Origin: Streptomyces ochraceiscleroticus
GTDB lineage: Bacteria; Actinomycetota; Actinomycetes; Streptomycetales; Streptomycetaceae
Direction of reading: 5' to 3'
Length of the DNA stretch: 16,543 nt
Assembly: GCF_000720485.1 (NCBI RefSeq)
Contig: NZ_JOAX01000052.1
Coordinates: forward strand, 1-16,543
Positions within the stretch are counted from its first letter, which is position 1; each line of letters begins with the position of its first letter. Of this stretch, positions 6,293-15,200 are shown piece after piece. The notes beneath the pieces are model-generated. The model was not told the DNA's origin. It worked only from the letters and a program-made list of their open reading frames with translations, and did not search any database. Position numbers and translations under genes: made by a program.

Positions 6293-7213
6293 ATGACCGA
6301 CCACACCCCTGCCGAGCTGGGCCGCCGCCTCGGTTCCGGCCTGCTCTCCTTCCCGGTGACACACTTCCGTCCCGAGGACCATTCCTTCGACGAGGACGCG
6401 TACCGCACGAACATCGCGCGGCTCGGGAAGTACGACGTGGCGGGCCTCTTCGCGGCCGGCGGCACCGGCGAGTTCTTCTCGCTCTCCCCGGCAGAGGTGG
6501 AGCGGGTCGTCGCCGCCGCCGTCGACAGCGCGCCGGCGGGCACGCCGATCATCGCCCCCGCCGGATACGGCACCGCCACGGCCGTCGAATTCGCCAAGGC
6601 CGCCGAGCGCGCCGGAGCCGACGGCCTGCTCCTCTTCCCGCCGTACCTCACCGAGGCATCGCAGGATGGGCTCGCCGCGCATGTCGAGGCGGTCTGCCGG
6701 GCCACCGGGCTCGGCGTCATTGTGTACAGCCGGGCCAACGCCGTCTACGCGCCGGACACCGTGGCCCGCCTCGCCGAGCGCTGCCCGAACCTGATCGGTT
6801 TCAAGGACGGCGTCGGCGACATCGACCCCCTCACCCGCCTCTACGCCCGCATGGGCGACCGCCTGACCTACATCGGCGGCCTCCCGACGGCCGAGACGTA
6901 CGCCCTGCCCTTCCTGGAGCTCGGCGTCACGACCTACTCCTCGGCGCTCTTCAACTTCGTTCCGGAGTTCGCGCTCGCCTTCTACGCGGCGGTCCGTGAG
7001 CGCCGCCACGCCGATGTGCTGCGCATGCTCAACGACTTCGTCCTGCCGTACACCCGGATCCGCGACCGCAAGCAGGGCTACGCGGTGAGCATCGTCAAGG
7101 CGGGCATGACGGTCACCGGCCACCCGGCGGGGCCGGTCCGGCCGCCGCTGACCGACCTGGAGCCGGCGGAGCTGGAGCAGCTCACCGCCTTGATCCAGGG
7201 TCTTGACGCCTGA
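6293..7213 (+). CDS. kdgD: 5-dehydro-4-deoxyglucarate dehydratase, copy 2
   Basis: A 306-residue paralogue of the enzyme at 2290-3255, catalysing the same decarboxylating dehydration to 2-oxoglutarate semialdehyde. It shows GGTGEFFSL near 57-64, Tyr145 in VIVYSRAN and the Schiff-base Lys171 in [10 protein letters not shown]. It lacks the serine/proline-rich N-terminal insert of copy 1 and starts [19 protein letters not shown] 6293 is preceded by AGGAG at 6279-6283. The two copies are very similar by eye along their whole length but differ at many positions, so this is not a recent duplication. It heads the glucarate arm with gudD and the permease and has its own copy of the shared promoter element. 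Confidence 0.94.
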   Translation: MTDHTPAELGRRLGSGLLSFPVTHFRPEDHSFDEDAYRTNIARLGKYDVAGLFAAGGTGEFFSLSPAEVERVVAAAVDSAPAGTPIIAPAGYGTATAVEFAKAAERAGADGLLLFPPYLTEASQDGLAAHVEAVCRATGLGVIVYSRANAVYAPDTVARLAERCPNLIGFKDGVGDIDPLTRLYARMGDRLTYIGGLPTAETYALPFLELGVTTYSSALFNFVPEFALAFYAAVRERRHADVLRMLNDFVLPYTRIRDRKQGYAVSIVKAGMTVTGHPAGPVRPPLTDLEPAELEQLTALIQGLDA

Positions 7214-7343
7214 GCCACCAGGCTCCAGGGTCTCGACGTCCGAGCGACCGCCGACGCCCACCCGGCCGTTCTCGCACTGCCTTGAGGCCGTGCCCTGCCG
7301 CCCGGTACGCCCGCCGCACTCCGCACGTGAAAGGCACCGCATC

Positions 7344-8690
7344 ATGAACACCACCACACCTCCCGCCGGCCCGCCCGTCGTCTCCGCGATGCGCGTCATC
7401 CCGGTCGCCGGGCAGGACAGCATGCTGCTGAACCTCAGCGGCGCGCACGCTCCCTATTTCACCCGCAATCTGGTGATGCTCACCGACTCCGAGGGCCGCA
7501 CCGGCGTCGGTGAGGTGCCCGGAGGCGAGGGCATCCGCACCACCCTGGAGGAGGCGCGCGACCTGATCGTCGGCCGGTCCGTCGGTGACCCGCAGGCCGT
7601 GCTGCGGGCGATACGCGAGCGGTTCGGCGACCGCGACGCAGGCGGGCGCGGTGCCCAGACGTTCGATCTGCGCATCACCGTGCACGCGGTGACCGCCGTC
7701 GAGTCAGCGCTGCTCGACCTGCTCGGCCAGCACCTCGGCGTGCCGACCGCCGCACTGCTCGGCGAGGGCGTACAGCGCACCAGTGTTCCCGTCCTCGGTT
7801 ACCTCTTCTACGTCGGCGACCGTGCGCGTACCGATCTCCCGTACCGGGACGACCCGGACGCCAAGGACGCGTGGCTGCGGCTGCGTGACCAGGAGGCCCT
7901 CACGCCCGAGGCCGTCGTCCGGCTCGCCGAGGCGGCCCAGGAGCGGTACGGATTCCAGGACTTCAAGCTCAAGGGCGGTGTGCTGGACGGGCACGCCGAA
8001 GCCGAGGCCGTCACCGCACTCGCCGAGCGCTTCCCCGAGGCACGCATCACCCTCGACCCCAACGGTGCCTGGCTGCTGAAGGACGCCATCGAGATCGGGC
8101 GCGGACTGCGCGACGTCCTGGCGTACGCCGAAGACCCGTGCGGCGGGGAGGGTGGCTACTCCGGACGCGAGACGATGGCCGAGTTCCGCCGCGCCACCGG
8201 TCTGCCCACGGCAACCAACATGATCGCGACGGACTGGCGGCAGCTCGGCCACGCGGTCAAGGCCGACGCCGTCGACATCCCGCTCGCCGACCCGCACTTC
8301 TGGACCATGAACGGCTCGGTGCGCGTGGCCCAGCTCTGCGACGCCTGGGGCCTGACCTGGGGCTCGCACTCCAACAACCACTTCGATGTGTCCCTGGCGA
8401 TGTTCACCCACGTCGCCGCCGCCGCGCCCGGTGACATCACCGCGATCGACACGCACTGGATCTGGCAGGACGGACAGCACCTGACCCGCGAGCCGCTCGC
8501 CATCCGCGACGGTGCCATCGCCCTGCCCGACCGCCCCGGCCTGGGCATCGACCTCGACCTGGAACGCGTCGAGGCGGCCGAAGAGCTCTACTTCAGCCTC
8601 GGCCTCGGCGGCCGCGACGACGCCGCCGGCATGCAGTACCTCCTTCCGGGCTGGCAGTTCGACCCGAAGAGGCCGGCGCTCGTGCGCTGA
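7344..8690 (+). CDS. gudD: Glucarate dehydratase
   Basis: Mg-dependent enolase-superfamily enzyme of 448 residues that converts D-glucarate to 5-dehydro-4-deoxyglucarate, the KdgD substrate. Its key residues match those of the E. coli enzyme with a constant shift of 3: Lys208-x-Lys210 (DFKLKGG), metal ligands Asp238 (LDPNGAW), Glu269 and Asn292 (ATNMIATD), and Asp316/His342 (GSHSNNHFD). The long [14 protein letters not shown] and [16 protein letters not shown] segments are also diagnostic. I start at ATG 7344, with GAAAGG 9 bases upstream, because the frame upstream to 7203 overlaps the end of kdgD and lacks family sequence. It lies 130 bp after kdgD copy 2 and is probably cotranscribed with it. 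Confidence 0.95.
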   Translation: MNTTTPPAGPPVVSAMRVIPVAGQDSMLLNLSGAHAPYFTRNLVMLTDSEGRTGVGEVPGGEGIRTTLEEARDLIVGRSVGDPQAVLRAIRERFGDRDAGGRGAQTFDLRITVHAVTAVESALLDLLGQHLGVPTAALLGEGVQRTSVPVLGYLFYVGDRARTDLPYRDDPDAKDAWLRLRDQEALTPEAVVRLAEAAQERYGFQDFKLKGGVLDGHAEAEAVTALAERFPEARITLDPNGAWLLKDAIEIGRGLRDVLAYAEDPCGGEGGYSGRETMAEFRRATGLPTATNMIATDWRQLGHAVKADAVDIPLADPHFWTMNGSVRVAQLCDAWGLTWGSHSNNHFDVSLAMFTHVAAAAPGDITAIDTHWIWQDGQHLTREPLAIRDGAIALPDRPGLGIDLDLERVEAAEELYFSLGLGGRDDAAGMQYLLPGWQFDPKRPALVR

Positions 8691-8716
8691 CGCCACCGCA
8701 CCAGGAGGCATTACGA

Positions 8717-8735
8717 CGCGTGCGTCCCGCACGCG
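8717..8735 (+). terminator. Hairpin between gudD and the permease gene
   Basis: CGCGTGCG (8717-8724), a 3-base loop and CGCACGCG (8728-8735) form a perfect 8-bp stem. Outer bases ACGA and TCGT can extend the structure loosely. It lies in the 162-bp gap 8691-8852. Because the permease gene follows in the same direction and has no copy of the shared promoter element, this may be a leaky terminator or an RNA-processing and stability element. Confidence 0.45.
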
Positions 8736-8852
8736 CACCGCATTCGTCGTGCACACGCACACCGTTCATTCCTACTCACCAACCGGGATACCGGTTCGCC
8801 AGGCCGCACCTCCGGCGGTCCGATCCCGGCATCACTTCAAGGGAGAAGTGAT

Positions 8853-10190
8853 ATGCCCCTGCTCGTCGTGGCGCTCAGCGTGGTGGCGCTGCTCTTCCTG
8901 ATGACCCGGCTCAAGCTCAACGGGTTCATCGCTCTGCTGCTGGTCGCGGTGGTCGTGGCAGTCGTCCGGGGAATCGATCTGGAGAAGATCCCCGACGTAC
9001 TCAGTGAGGGTGTCGGCGGCCAGATCGGCGACACCATGCTCGTGATCGGGCTCGGCGCGATGGTCGGCCGGGTGATGGGTGACTCCGGCGCGGCCCAGCG
9101 GATCGCGACGACGATGTCCGACCGGTTCGGTGACCGTTGGGTCCAGGTCGCCATGGTGGTCACGGCCATGCTCATCGGCGTCACCATGTTCTACGAAGTG
9201 GCCTTCGTGATCATCGTGCCGGTGGCGTTCACACTGGTCCGGGTGACCGGCAAGAACCTGCTGTGGATCGGCCTGCCGATGTCGATCGCGCTGTCCACCA
9301 TGCACAGCTTCCTGCCGCCGCACCCCGGCCCGACCGCCGTCGCGGCCATGTTCGACGCCTCCATCGGCAAGACCCTCTTCTTCGGCCTGTTCATCGCGGT
9401 CCCGGCCGGTGCGCTCATCGCGCTGGTGTGGCCCCGGCTGGCCTTCGTCCGCCGGATGAACCCGTCCATCCCGAAGGGACTCGTCAGCGACCGCGCGTTC
9501 ACCGACGAGGAGATGCCCGGCGTGGGCTGGTCTCTCTCGGTCGCGCTCTTCCCGGTGGTACTCATCGCGGGTGCGTCGGTGGCCGAGATGGCGATCGGCG
9601 AACACCACGCCGGAATGCCGCTGGTCGCCTTCCTCGGTTCGGCACCCGTCGCCCTGCTGCTCACCCTGGTCCTGGCGGCCTGGGCGTTCGGCCCGCGCAT
9701 CGGCCGCTCGCTGAAGGACGTGGCGGCCTCCTGTAGTGACGCGGCGAAGGCCATGGCGATGATCCTGCTGGTCATCGGCGCCGGCGGTGCCTTCAAGAAC
9801 GTCCTGGTCGAAGGCGGCATCGCCGACTACATCAAGGAGCTCACGCACGGCTGGAGCATCTCGCCGATCCTCCTGGCCTGGCTGATCGCCGCCATCCTGC
9901 GCATCGCGCTCGGCTCGGCGACGGTCGCGGTGACCACCGCGGCCGGCATAGCGGCGCCACTCGTCGCGAGCAGCGGCATCCACCCGGAGCTGATGGTCCT
10001 CGCGATCTCCTGCGGCTCCATCGCCTTCTCCCATGTCAACGACCCCGGCTTCTGGATGTTCAAGGAGTACTTCAACCTGTCGGTCCTGGACGCCATCAAG
10101 GCACGCACCACCTACACGACGGTCCTCGCCGTCCTGGGCCTCGGTGGCGTCTTCGCAATGAACGCCGCGCTGAGCGGGCTCGGGGTGTAG
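8853..10190 (+). CDS. GntP-family permease, probable hexarate importer
   Basis: A 445-residue polytopic membrane protein of the gluconate:H+ symporter (GntP) family. Most of the chain is hydrophobic helices, starting with LLVVALSVVALLFLM. Family signatures include STMHSFLPPHPGPTAVA near residues 149-165 and SHVNDPGFWMFKEYFNLS near 391-408. ATG 8853 follows a strong GGGAG site. Members usually carry gluconate or related sugar acids, and here the neighbours point to glucarate and perhaps galactarate. That substrate is an inference from context. It ends the kdgD-gudD-permease cluster and is convergent with the GH18 gene. Confidence 0.9.
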   Translation: MPLLVVALSVVALLFLMTRLKLNGFIALLLVAVVVAVVRGIDLEKIPDVLSEGVGGQIGDTMLVIGLGAMVGRVMGDSGAAQRIATTMSDRFGDRWVQVAMVVTAMLIGVTMFYEVAFVIIVPVAFTLVRVTGKNLLWIGLPMSIALSTMHSFLPPHPGPTAVAAMFDASIGKTLFFGLFIAVPAGALIALVWPRLAFVRRMNPSIPKGLVSDRAFTDEEMPGVGWSLSVALFPVVLIAGASVAEMAIGEHHAGMPLVAFLGSAPVALLLTLVLAAWAFGPRIGRSLKDVAASCSDAAKAMAMILLVIGAGGAFKNVLVEGGIADYIKELTHGWSISPILLAWLIAAILRIALGSATVAVTTAAGIAAPLVASSGIHPELMVLAISCGSIAFSHVNDPGFWMFKEYFNLSVLDAIKARTTYTTVLAVLGLGGVFAMNAALSGLGV

Positions 10191-10224
10191 CGCCTGGCCG
10201 GGGCGCCGCCCCTCACCTCGCCGG

Positions 10225-10248
10225 GCCCCGCGGACTCGCTCCCGGGGC
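10225..10248. terminator. Possible bidirectional hairpin between convergent genes
   Basis: GCCCCG (10225-10230) and CGGGGC (10243-10248) form a short 6-bp stem in the 123-bp gap between the permease stop and the GH18 stop. The area also holds other GC-rich short repeats. It is weak, and its position is the main support. Confidence 0.3.
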
Positions 10249-10313
10249 AGGGCCGGGCCGCTGTCGGCCAGGTGCGGTGCGGCCGCCCGGCGGCGGCAGG
10301 CGCTCCGGGTGCC

Positions 10314-11258
10314 TCACCCGGACAGCGCGTGGGAGACTTCCGCCGCCCACTCCCACGGCGCTGCCGTGCCGCCCGGTTGTGCGTTGAAGTACTCCCAGCC
10401 GGCGACCCCGGCGAAGCCCGGGTGCCTGTCGACCAGCTCGCCGAGCGTGGACTTCAGGGTGGCGATGTCGACATAGCCGCTGCCACCGTTGCCGGGGTCG
10501 GTGAGCGAGCCGGCCACCACCTTCTGCTCCGGCACGAGGCCCCGGGCGATGATGTCGTCGTAACTGCGGGTGTCGGCCATACTGCCCCAGCCGTTGTAGA
10601 ACTGGGCGTTGAACCACGCGATGTCGTCACCGCGGTCCCGGTAGAGCTGCTCGTAGTCGAAGCCCGACAGATTGCCGCCGCCGCTGAGCGCGGTGCCCAC
10701 CGGAGCGAGCGTGATGAGGAAATGCGGACCGAAGTCGGCACGCAGCGCGTCGATCACCCGCTCGATGCCGGCGAGCGACATGTCCTCCTCGACATCGAGG
10801 TCCACGCCGTTCAGCCCGTACGTCTTGAGGAAGTCCCGCAAGAGCGGATAGTAGGTGTCGAATTCGGTGTCGAGGCGGGTGTGACTGCCTGGTGCGGCAC
10901 CGCCGACCATGGCCAGGACGTTGACCCCTTGGCCCTGCATGGTCTTGAGGTCCCGCCACATCCGGTCGTACTTTGCCGCGCTCGGCGGATCGTCGTTCAA
11001 GTGCACCGGCGCGTAAGGGCCGTTGACGTCATTGAGGTGCACGGCCGCCACCAGCACGTCCGTCACGCCCGTCCGGTGCTCGGTCAGCGCCAGCGGTGAG
11101 ACATATGCCCCGTTGTTGTACTGCGTCTGGTAGTAGACGACCACCCGCCGCCCCGCCTCGTCCTTGCGCCCCACCGCCCAGGCGCCGCCCGCCGCCGTTC
11201 CCGCAGACAGACCCGCTGCCAGCGCCCCGATAACAAAGCTACGCCTCTTCACACTCAC
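10314..11258 (-). CDS. Secreted GH18-family glycoside hydrolase
   Basis: A 314-residue protein with an export signal, MSVKRRSFVIGALAAGLSAG, whose twin arginines before S-F suggest Tat export. The mature part has the GH18 (chitinase or endo-beta-N-acetylglucosaminidase) catalytic strand GLNGVDLDVEE, with Asp153, Asp155 and the probable catalytic acid Glu157. VNVLAMVGG before it and AQFYN after it fit barrel strands of the family. It should cut beta-1,4-linked N-acetylglucosamine-containing glycans outside the cell; chitin versus N-glycan specificity cannot be read from sequence. No carbohydrate-binding module is present. Start is GTG 11258 with GGGAG 7 bases upstream. It is convergent with the permease gene and unrelated to the hexarate pathway. 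Confidence 0.85.
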   Translation of the reverse strand: MSVKRRSFVIGALAAGLSAGTAAGGAWAVGRKDEAGRRVVVYYQTQYNNGAYVSPLALTEHRTGVTDVLVAAVHLNDVNGPYAPVHLNDDPPSAAKYDRMWRDLKTMQGQGVNVLAMVGGAAPGSHTRLDTEFDTYYPLLRDFLKTYGLNGVDLDVEEDMSLAGIERVIDALRADFGPHFLITLAPVGTALSGGGNLSGFDYEQLYRDRGDDIAWFNAQFYNGWGSMADTRSYDDIIARGLVPEQKVVAGSLTDPGNGGSGYVDIATLKSTLGELVDRHPGFAGVAGWEYFNAQPGGTAAPWEWAAEVSHALSG

Positions 11259-11351
11259 GGCTCGACTCCCACTCCTCGCGCCTCAACGGCCACACCCAAG
11301 TCGCCGCAATTCTGACGACAAGGCGCCGTACACGGCTAGTGATGAGAGACA

Positions 11352-11367
11352 ACTAATGCGCATTAGT
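11352..11367. promoter_or_regulatory. 16-bp perfect palindrome upstream of the GH18 gene
   Basis: ACTAATGCGCATTAGT is a perfect palindrome and is AT-rich relative to its surroundings. It lies about 94 bp upstream of the GH18 GTG and 86 bp past the immunity gene stop. It looks like the operator of a dimeric repressor (MarR, TetR or similar). No matching regulator gene is in the window. Confidence 0.6.
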
Positions 11368-11452
11368 GGGCTGTTGCGGCAACCGGACAGAGGACGACGG
11401 CCTTCGCGACGGCCATGCGGCGCGGCGGGAGGCGCCGGAGGGTTCCCACTCC

Positions 11453-12196
11453 CTACTCGGTCAGCCGCGCCCGGCTGAAATCGAGGAGTTCGTCGAGGCC
11501 GATTCCCTGGGGCTCGCCGGATTGTGTGGTCCAGTCGGCGATGTGCCAGCCGTCGTACCACATCACGCGCCAGACCGTGCCGTGCCGGTTCTCGAACTCG
11601 ACGATGCTCTCGTAGCCGCCTTCCATGTCGCGCAGTTCGCGGAACAGTACCTCCGGTTCCGCGAACCCACGGTCGGTTCCTTCGCTCCTGCCGCGAGTCT
11701 TCGTGTTGATGTAGCGCATCTTGAGGTACGGCTGCGGCTGCCTGCCGAAGTGGTTCAACCGCACCATGCGATAACGCGTCTCAGCCTCCGTGAGATCTTC
11801 CTTGCCGGAGAACTCACATGCATACGCCGGGAAAGCAAGGGTTACGTACGGGGTGAGGTCCGGCATTTCGAACCTGTAGTGATTGTGCACCTCGGGTCGC
11901 AGGGCCACGACCGTGTCGAACGAATAGCCATCCGGAGGCGTGAATCCGCCGAGGGCGCCGAGGTACGGGTTGCCGGAGAAAAGCTCGTCTTCGTGCAACC
12001 GGGCGAACTGCAGGACCGCGGTTGCCAGACCTTCGTCATAACTGTCGCGGGCGCTCAGCTGGAGCAGCCGCTTGCGATCAGCGGAGAGGGCGCCGGCGAA
12101 GTCGAGGCCGGGAGCGGGAGACCAGTGCCAGGCATCATCCAGCCCGGGGAGGGGAGTCGAATCGCGGAAGCTGCCAACTGTCTCTCGAATATCCAT
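11453..12196 (-). CDS. Probable cognate immunity protein of the Rhs toxin
   Basis: I do not recognise the family of this 247-residue protein. It has no signal peptide or membrane segment and is rich in acidic and aromatic residues, for example WRVMWYDGWHIADW near the C-terminus, so it should be cytoplasmic. ATG 12196 has GGAG 5 bases upstream and lies only 21 bp after the rhs stop codon, in the same direction. In polymorphic toxin systems this place is normally held by the immunity gene that neutralises the C-terminal toxin. The role is inferred from position, not homology. Base composition, like that of the toxin tip, is less GC-rich than the metabolic genes. Stop is TAG at 11453-11455. Confidence 0.7.
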   Translation of the reverse strand: MDIRETVGSFRDSTPLPGLDDAWHWSPAPGLDFAGALSADRKRLLQLSARDSYDEGLATAVLQFARLHEDELFSGNPYLGALGGFTPPDGYSFDTVVALRPEVHNHYRFEMPDLTPYVTLAFPAYACEFSGKEDLTEAETRYRMVRLNHFGRQPQPYLKMRYINTKTRGRSEGTDRGFAEPEVLFRELRDMEGGYESIVEFENRHGTVWRVMWYDGWHIADWTTQSGEPQGIGLDELLDFSRARLTE

Positions 12197-12217
12197 AGTG
12201 TCTCCGTGTCGGCAGCC

Positions 12218-15200
12218 TCAGCTGCACGAATATCCTGGCCCGACTTGCTGGATGTACGTGGTATTCATGCGTGCACCACCACTGGAATTCTCGCTCCAGT
12301 GCATCGGTTCCATGTGTCGCACGTCGTTGTAGAAATTGTTCCTGGTGGGGCGATCAGTGAACCTGCCGTTGTTGTTCCAGTGGTTCACCACAGGATCTCT
12401 GTGCTCGTAGGTGACGGTTTTGTGGAATGGCTTCGGGTTGTTGGCTTGCGGATTCCAGATCACCTCGTCCCGGCCGTTGTACCAAGTGAGCTGGTCCCGG
12501 GGGATGCGGCTCCCGTTGGCGTCCAGCGGTGCCCTTCCCTGGGCACGGCCTTCCGCGGTGTAGTGCTGGGTCATGTGATCGTGCGTGGTCTGACGGTACC
12601 CGCCAGGGTACTGGTTCTCGCGCGTGTACTGGCGGGGGCCCGGCGGAAGGCTCGGATCCCGGCCGAAGCGCATGCCGTTGTTCGGATCCTGCCAGACCAG
12701 CCCGAGGGGGTCGATCCAGCTATAGGGGTTGGCGACATACGCGGAGTCGTTCGCGCTGGGCGCCAGGCCGAGGGGGTCCGGCGAGGTGTACTGGCCGGTC
12801 CCGGGGTCATAATGGCGGTGGAAGTTGTAATGCCAGCCCGTTTCCGCATCCGCGTACTGGCCGGGGAAGCGAAGCGGGCAGTGCACTCCGTCCGCCGCGG
12901 TGTTCTCCTGCAATGCCTCCGGCAGCGGGGCGCCCCAGAGCGTTGCGCGATGCTTCCAGGCCACCTCGCCGGTAGCGGAAATGAGTTCCGAGGGCGTTCC
13001 CGAGAGATCCGAGACAATGGCGTGGAATTCGGCGTCGAGGCCGGATTCGCTGCCATCGAGGTGGTCGCCATCGGAGCCGTTGCCACCGGACCGGTGGTCG
13101 AGCTGTGCCAGCGGGAAGTGGCTTCCCGGCGAGTAATCCCACGATGTGGTGTGGCCCGAGCGCGTCGTCTGCTCGATGAGACGGGCTCCGTCCCAGACGA
13201 AGAGCACTTCGTCGGAGACACCGCCGTGCTCGTCGAGCCGCTGCTTCGCTATTCGGCGGCCGGCGGGGTCGTACGCGTACCGCCATTGCGTGCCGTCCGG
13301 CGTGGTCGTGCCGACGAGCTGATTCTGGCTGTTCCAGGTGTAGGACCGGATCCGCTTCTGTCCGTTGAGCAGCCGGCGGACCGTGCGAATGATGCGGCCT
13401 TCGCCGTCGCGCTCGTACACGGTCCGGCCGGTGCGCTGGATCCGGGTGCCGGCATAGGCGCGTTCCTGATCGCCGTCGTCCATGCCCGGGGTCCGGGCCC
13501 GGACGATGTTGCCGATGCCGTCGTAGGTGTACCGCTCCGTCCACCTGCCACCGTCAACGCCCGTTACCCGGCCGAGCGGGTCGAGCGTGAAGCGGCGGGT
13601 GCCGGTGGCGAGGTCCGACACCGAGGTGGGGACGCCGTCGGCCCGGTAGGAGTAGGTGCGGTGCTGGAGCAGGGTGGCGGACTCTCCGGCGCCCCGGCTG
13701 GCCTGTTGTTCAGTGAGGCGGTCCGCCCCGTCCCAGGCATGAGTCAGGGTGACGTCGCCCGGGAGGCGGCGCGAGATCTCCCGGTGCGCGGCGTCGTAGG
13801 AGAAGGTGATGTGGTGGCCGGCCGTCTCCAGTGCCTGCGGCTGACCGTCCGGGTCGTACGTCCAGGTGGACTCGATCCCCGTGGGCGTCACGCGGCTGAT
13901 GCGGCGGCCGAGAGCGTCGTAACGGTAGCGCGTGACACGGCCGTTGATGCTCTCGGCGAGGAGAAGGCCGAGCGGGCTGAACTCGCGCTCGACGGTGACT
14001 CCTTCACCGTCCTCCCGGACGACGTTGCCGAGGGCGTCGTATGTGAGGTGCGCCGACTGCCCGTCGTACGCCATCTCGACGGTGCGGCCGAACTGGTCCC
14101 GCCGGAAGTGGATGGACTCACCGGCGCCATTGGTACGGGACACCAGCTCGCCCATGGCGTCCACCTCGAAGGTGAGACTCCTGCCGGAGAAGTCGCGTTC
14201 CGACGTCACCCGGTTCGCGGCGTCGTAGGTGTACTCCCAGCTCTGGCCGTGGGGATCCGTCACCCGCAGCAGGTTCAGCTCGGTGTCGTAGGTGGAGGCA
14301 TACGCGGTGCCGTCCGGCTGGATGCGCTGCGCCACCTGCCCGAAGGGGCCGACCAGGTACCGGTACACATTGCCGGCCGGATCCGTCTCCGCGGTCAGGT
14401 TGCCTTCGGCGTCCCACTCCCAGGACTCCAGGCGGCCGTCCGGGTGCCGGCGCCACGTCATCTTGCCCTCGACGGTCCAGGCCATCTCCGTCGACCGGCC
14501 TTGCGCGTCGGTGAACGCGGTCGCGCGGCCGAAGGCGTCGCGGGCCACCCGGCTGCCGGCACCGTGCACGTCGATGAACTCCAGCGGAAGACCGGCGGCG
14601 TTGCACCGGGCCCGGCTGGTGTTGCCGGCCGCGTCGGTGACGGCGACGAGGGCGCCGGAGGAGTCGTACTCGTACTGGACCGCCGTGCCCGAGGGATCGA
14701 CGGTGGCGGTGTGGTTGCCGCGGTTGTCGTAGGCGTGCTCCCAGACCTGGCCGCCGGGGGTGACGGCGTGCACGAGCTGGTGGAGTTCGTTGTAGGCGGC
14801 CTCGGCGGTGCTGCCGTCGGCGCGGGTGATGCGCGTGACGTTGCCGGCAGCGTCATAGGTGTAGCCGGTCGTGTTGCCGAGGGCGTCGGTCTGGGACAGC
14901 AGCCGGTCGTTGTCGTCCCACTCGTTGGTCAGTGACGCGCCGAGCGCGTTGGTGCTGGAGACGAGCTGCAGCCGCTCGTTGTAGCGGTAGGTGAGGGTGT
15001 GGCCGAGGGAGTTCGTGTACCGGGTGACGTTGTTGTCGGTGTCGAAGGTGAGCGCGCAGCTCAGGATGCCGTTGATGCCTTGGCCACGTATGCAGCGGTC
15101 TTCTGCGTCGTAGATGAAGCGGTACCAGGAGCCGTTGCGGTCGGTCCAGGAGGTGATGCGGGCGTCGTCGTCATAGGTGAGCTGGAACGGCCGGCCGGAG

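Noticed and set aside
7203..7343. Upstream start for gudD overlapping the kdgD copy 2 stop
   Set aside because: The added residues lack glucarate dehydratase sequence; ATG 7344 gives 448 residues, close to the known enzymes.
5257..7423. Long minus-strand open frames (299 and 511 codons) over the LysR, kdgD and gudD genes
   Set aside because: They oppose genes with clear family motifs and translate to Gly/Arg/Val-rich low-complexity sequence.
11366..14935. 1,189-codon open frame on the plus strand
   Set aside because: It is antisense to the immunity gene and the YD-repeat region of rhs, has no recognisable domains, and is biased to Arg/Gly/Val. It is a shadow of the highly periodic GC-rich rhs codons.
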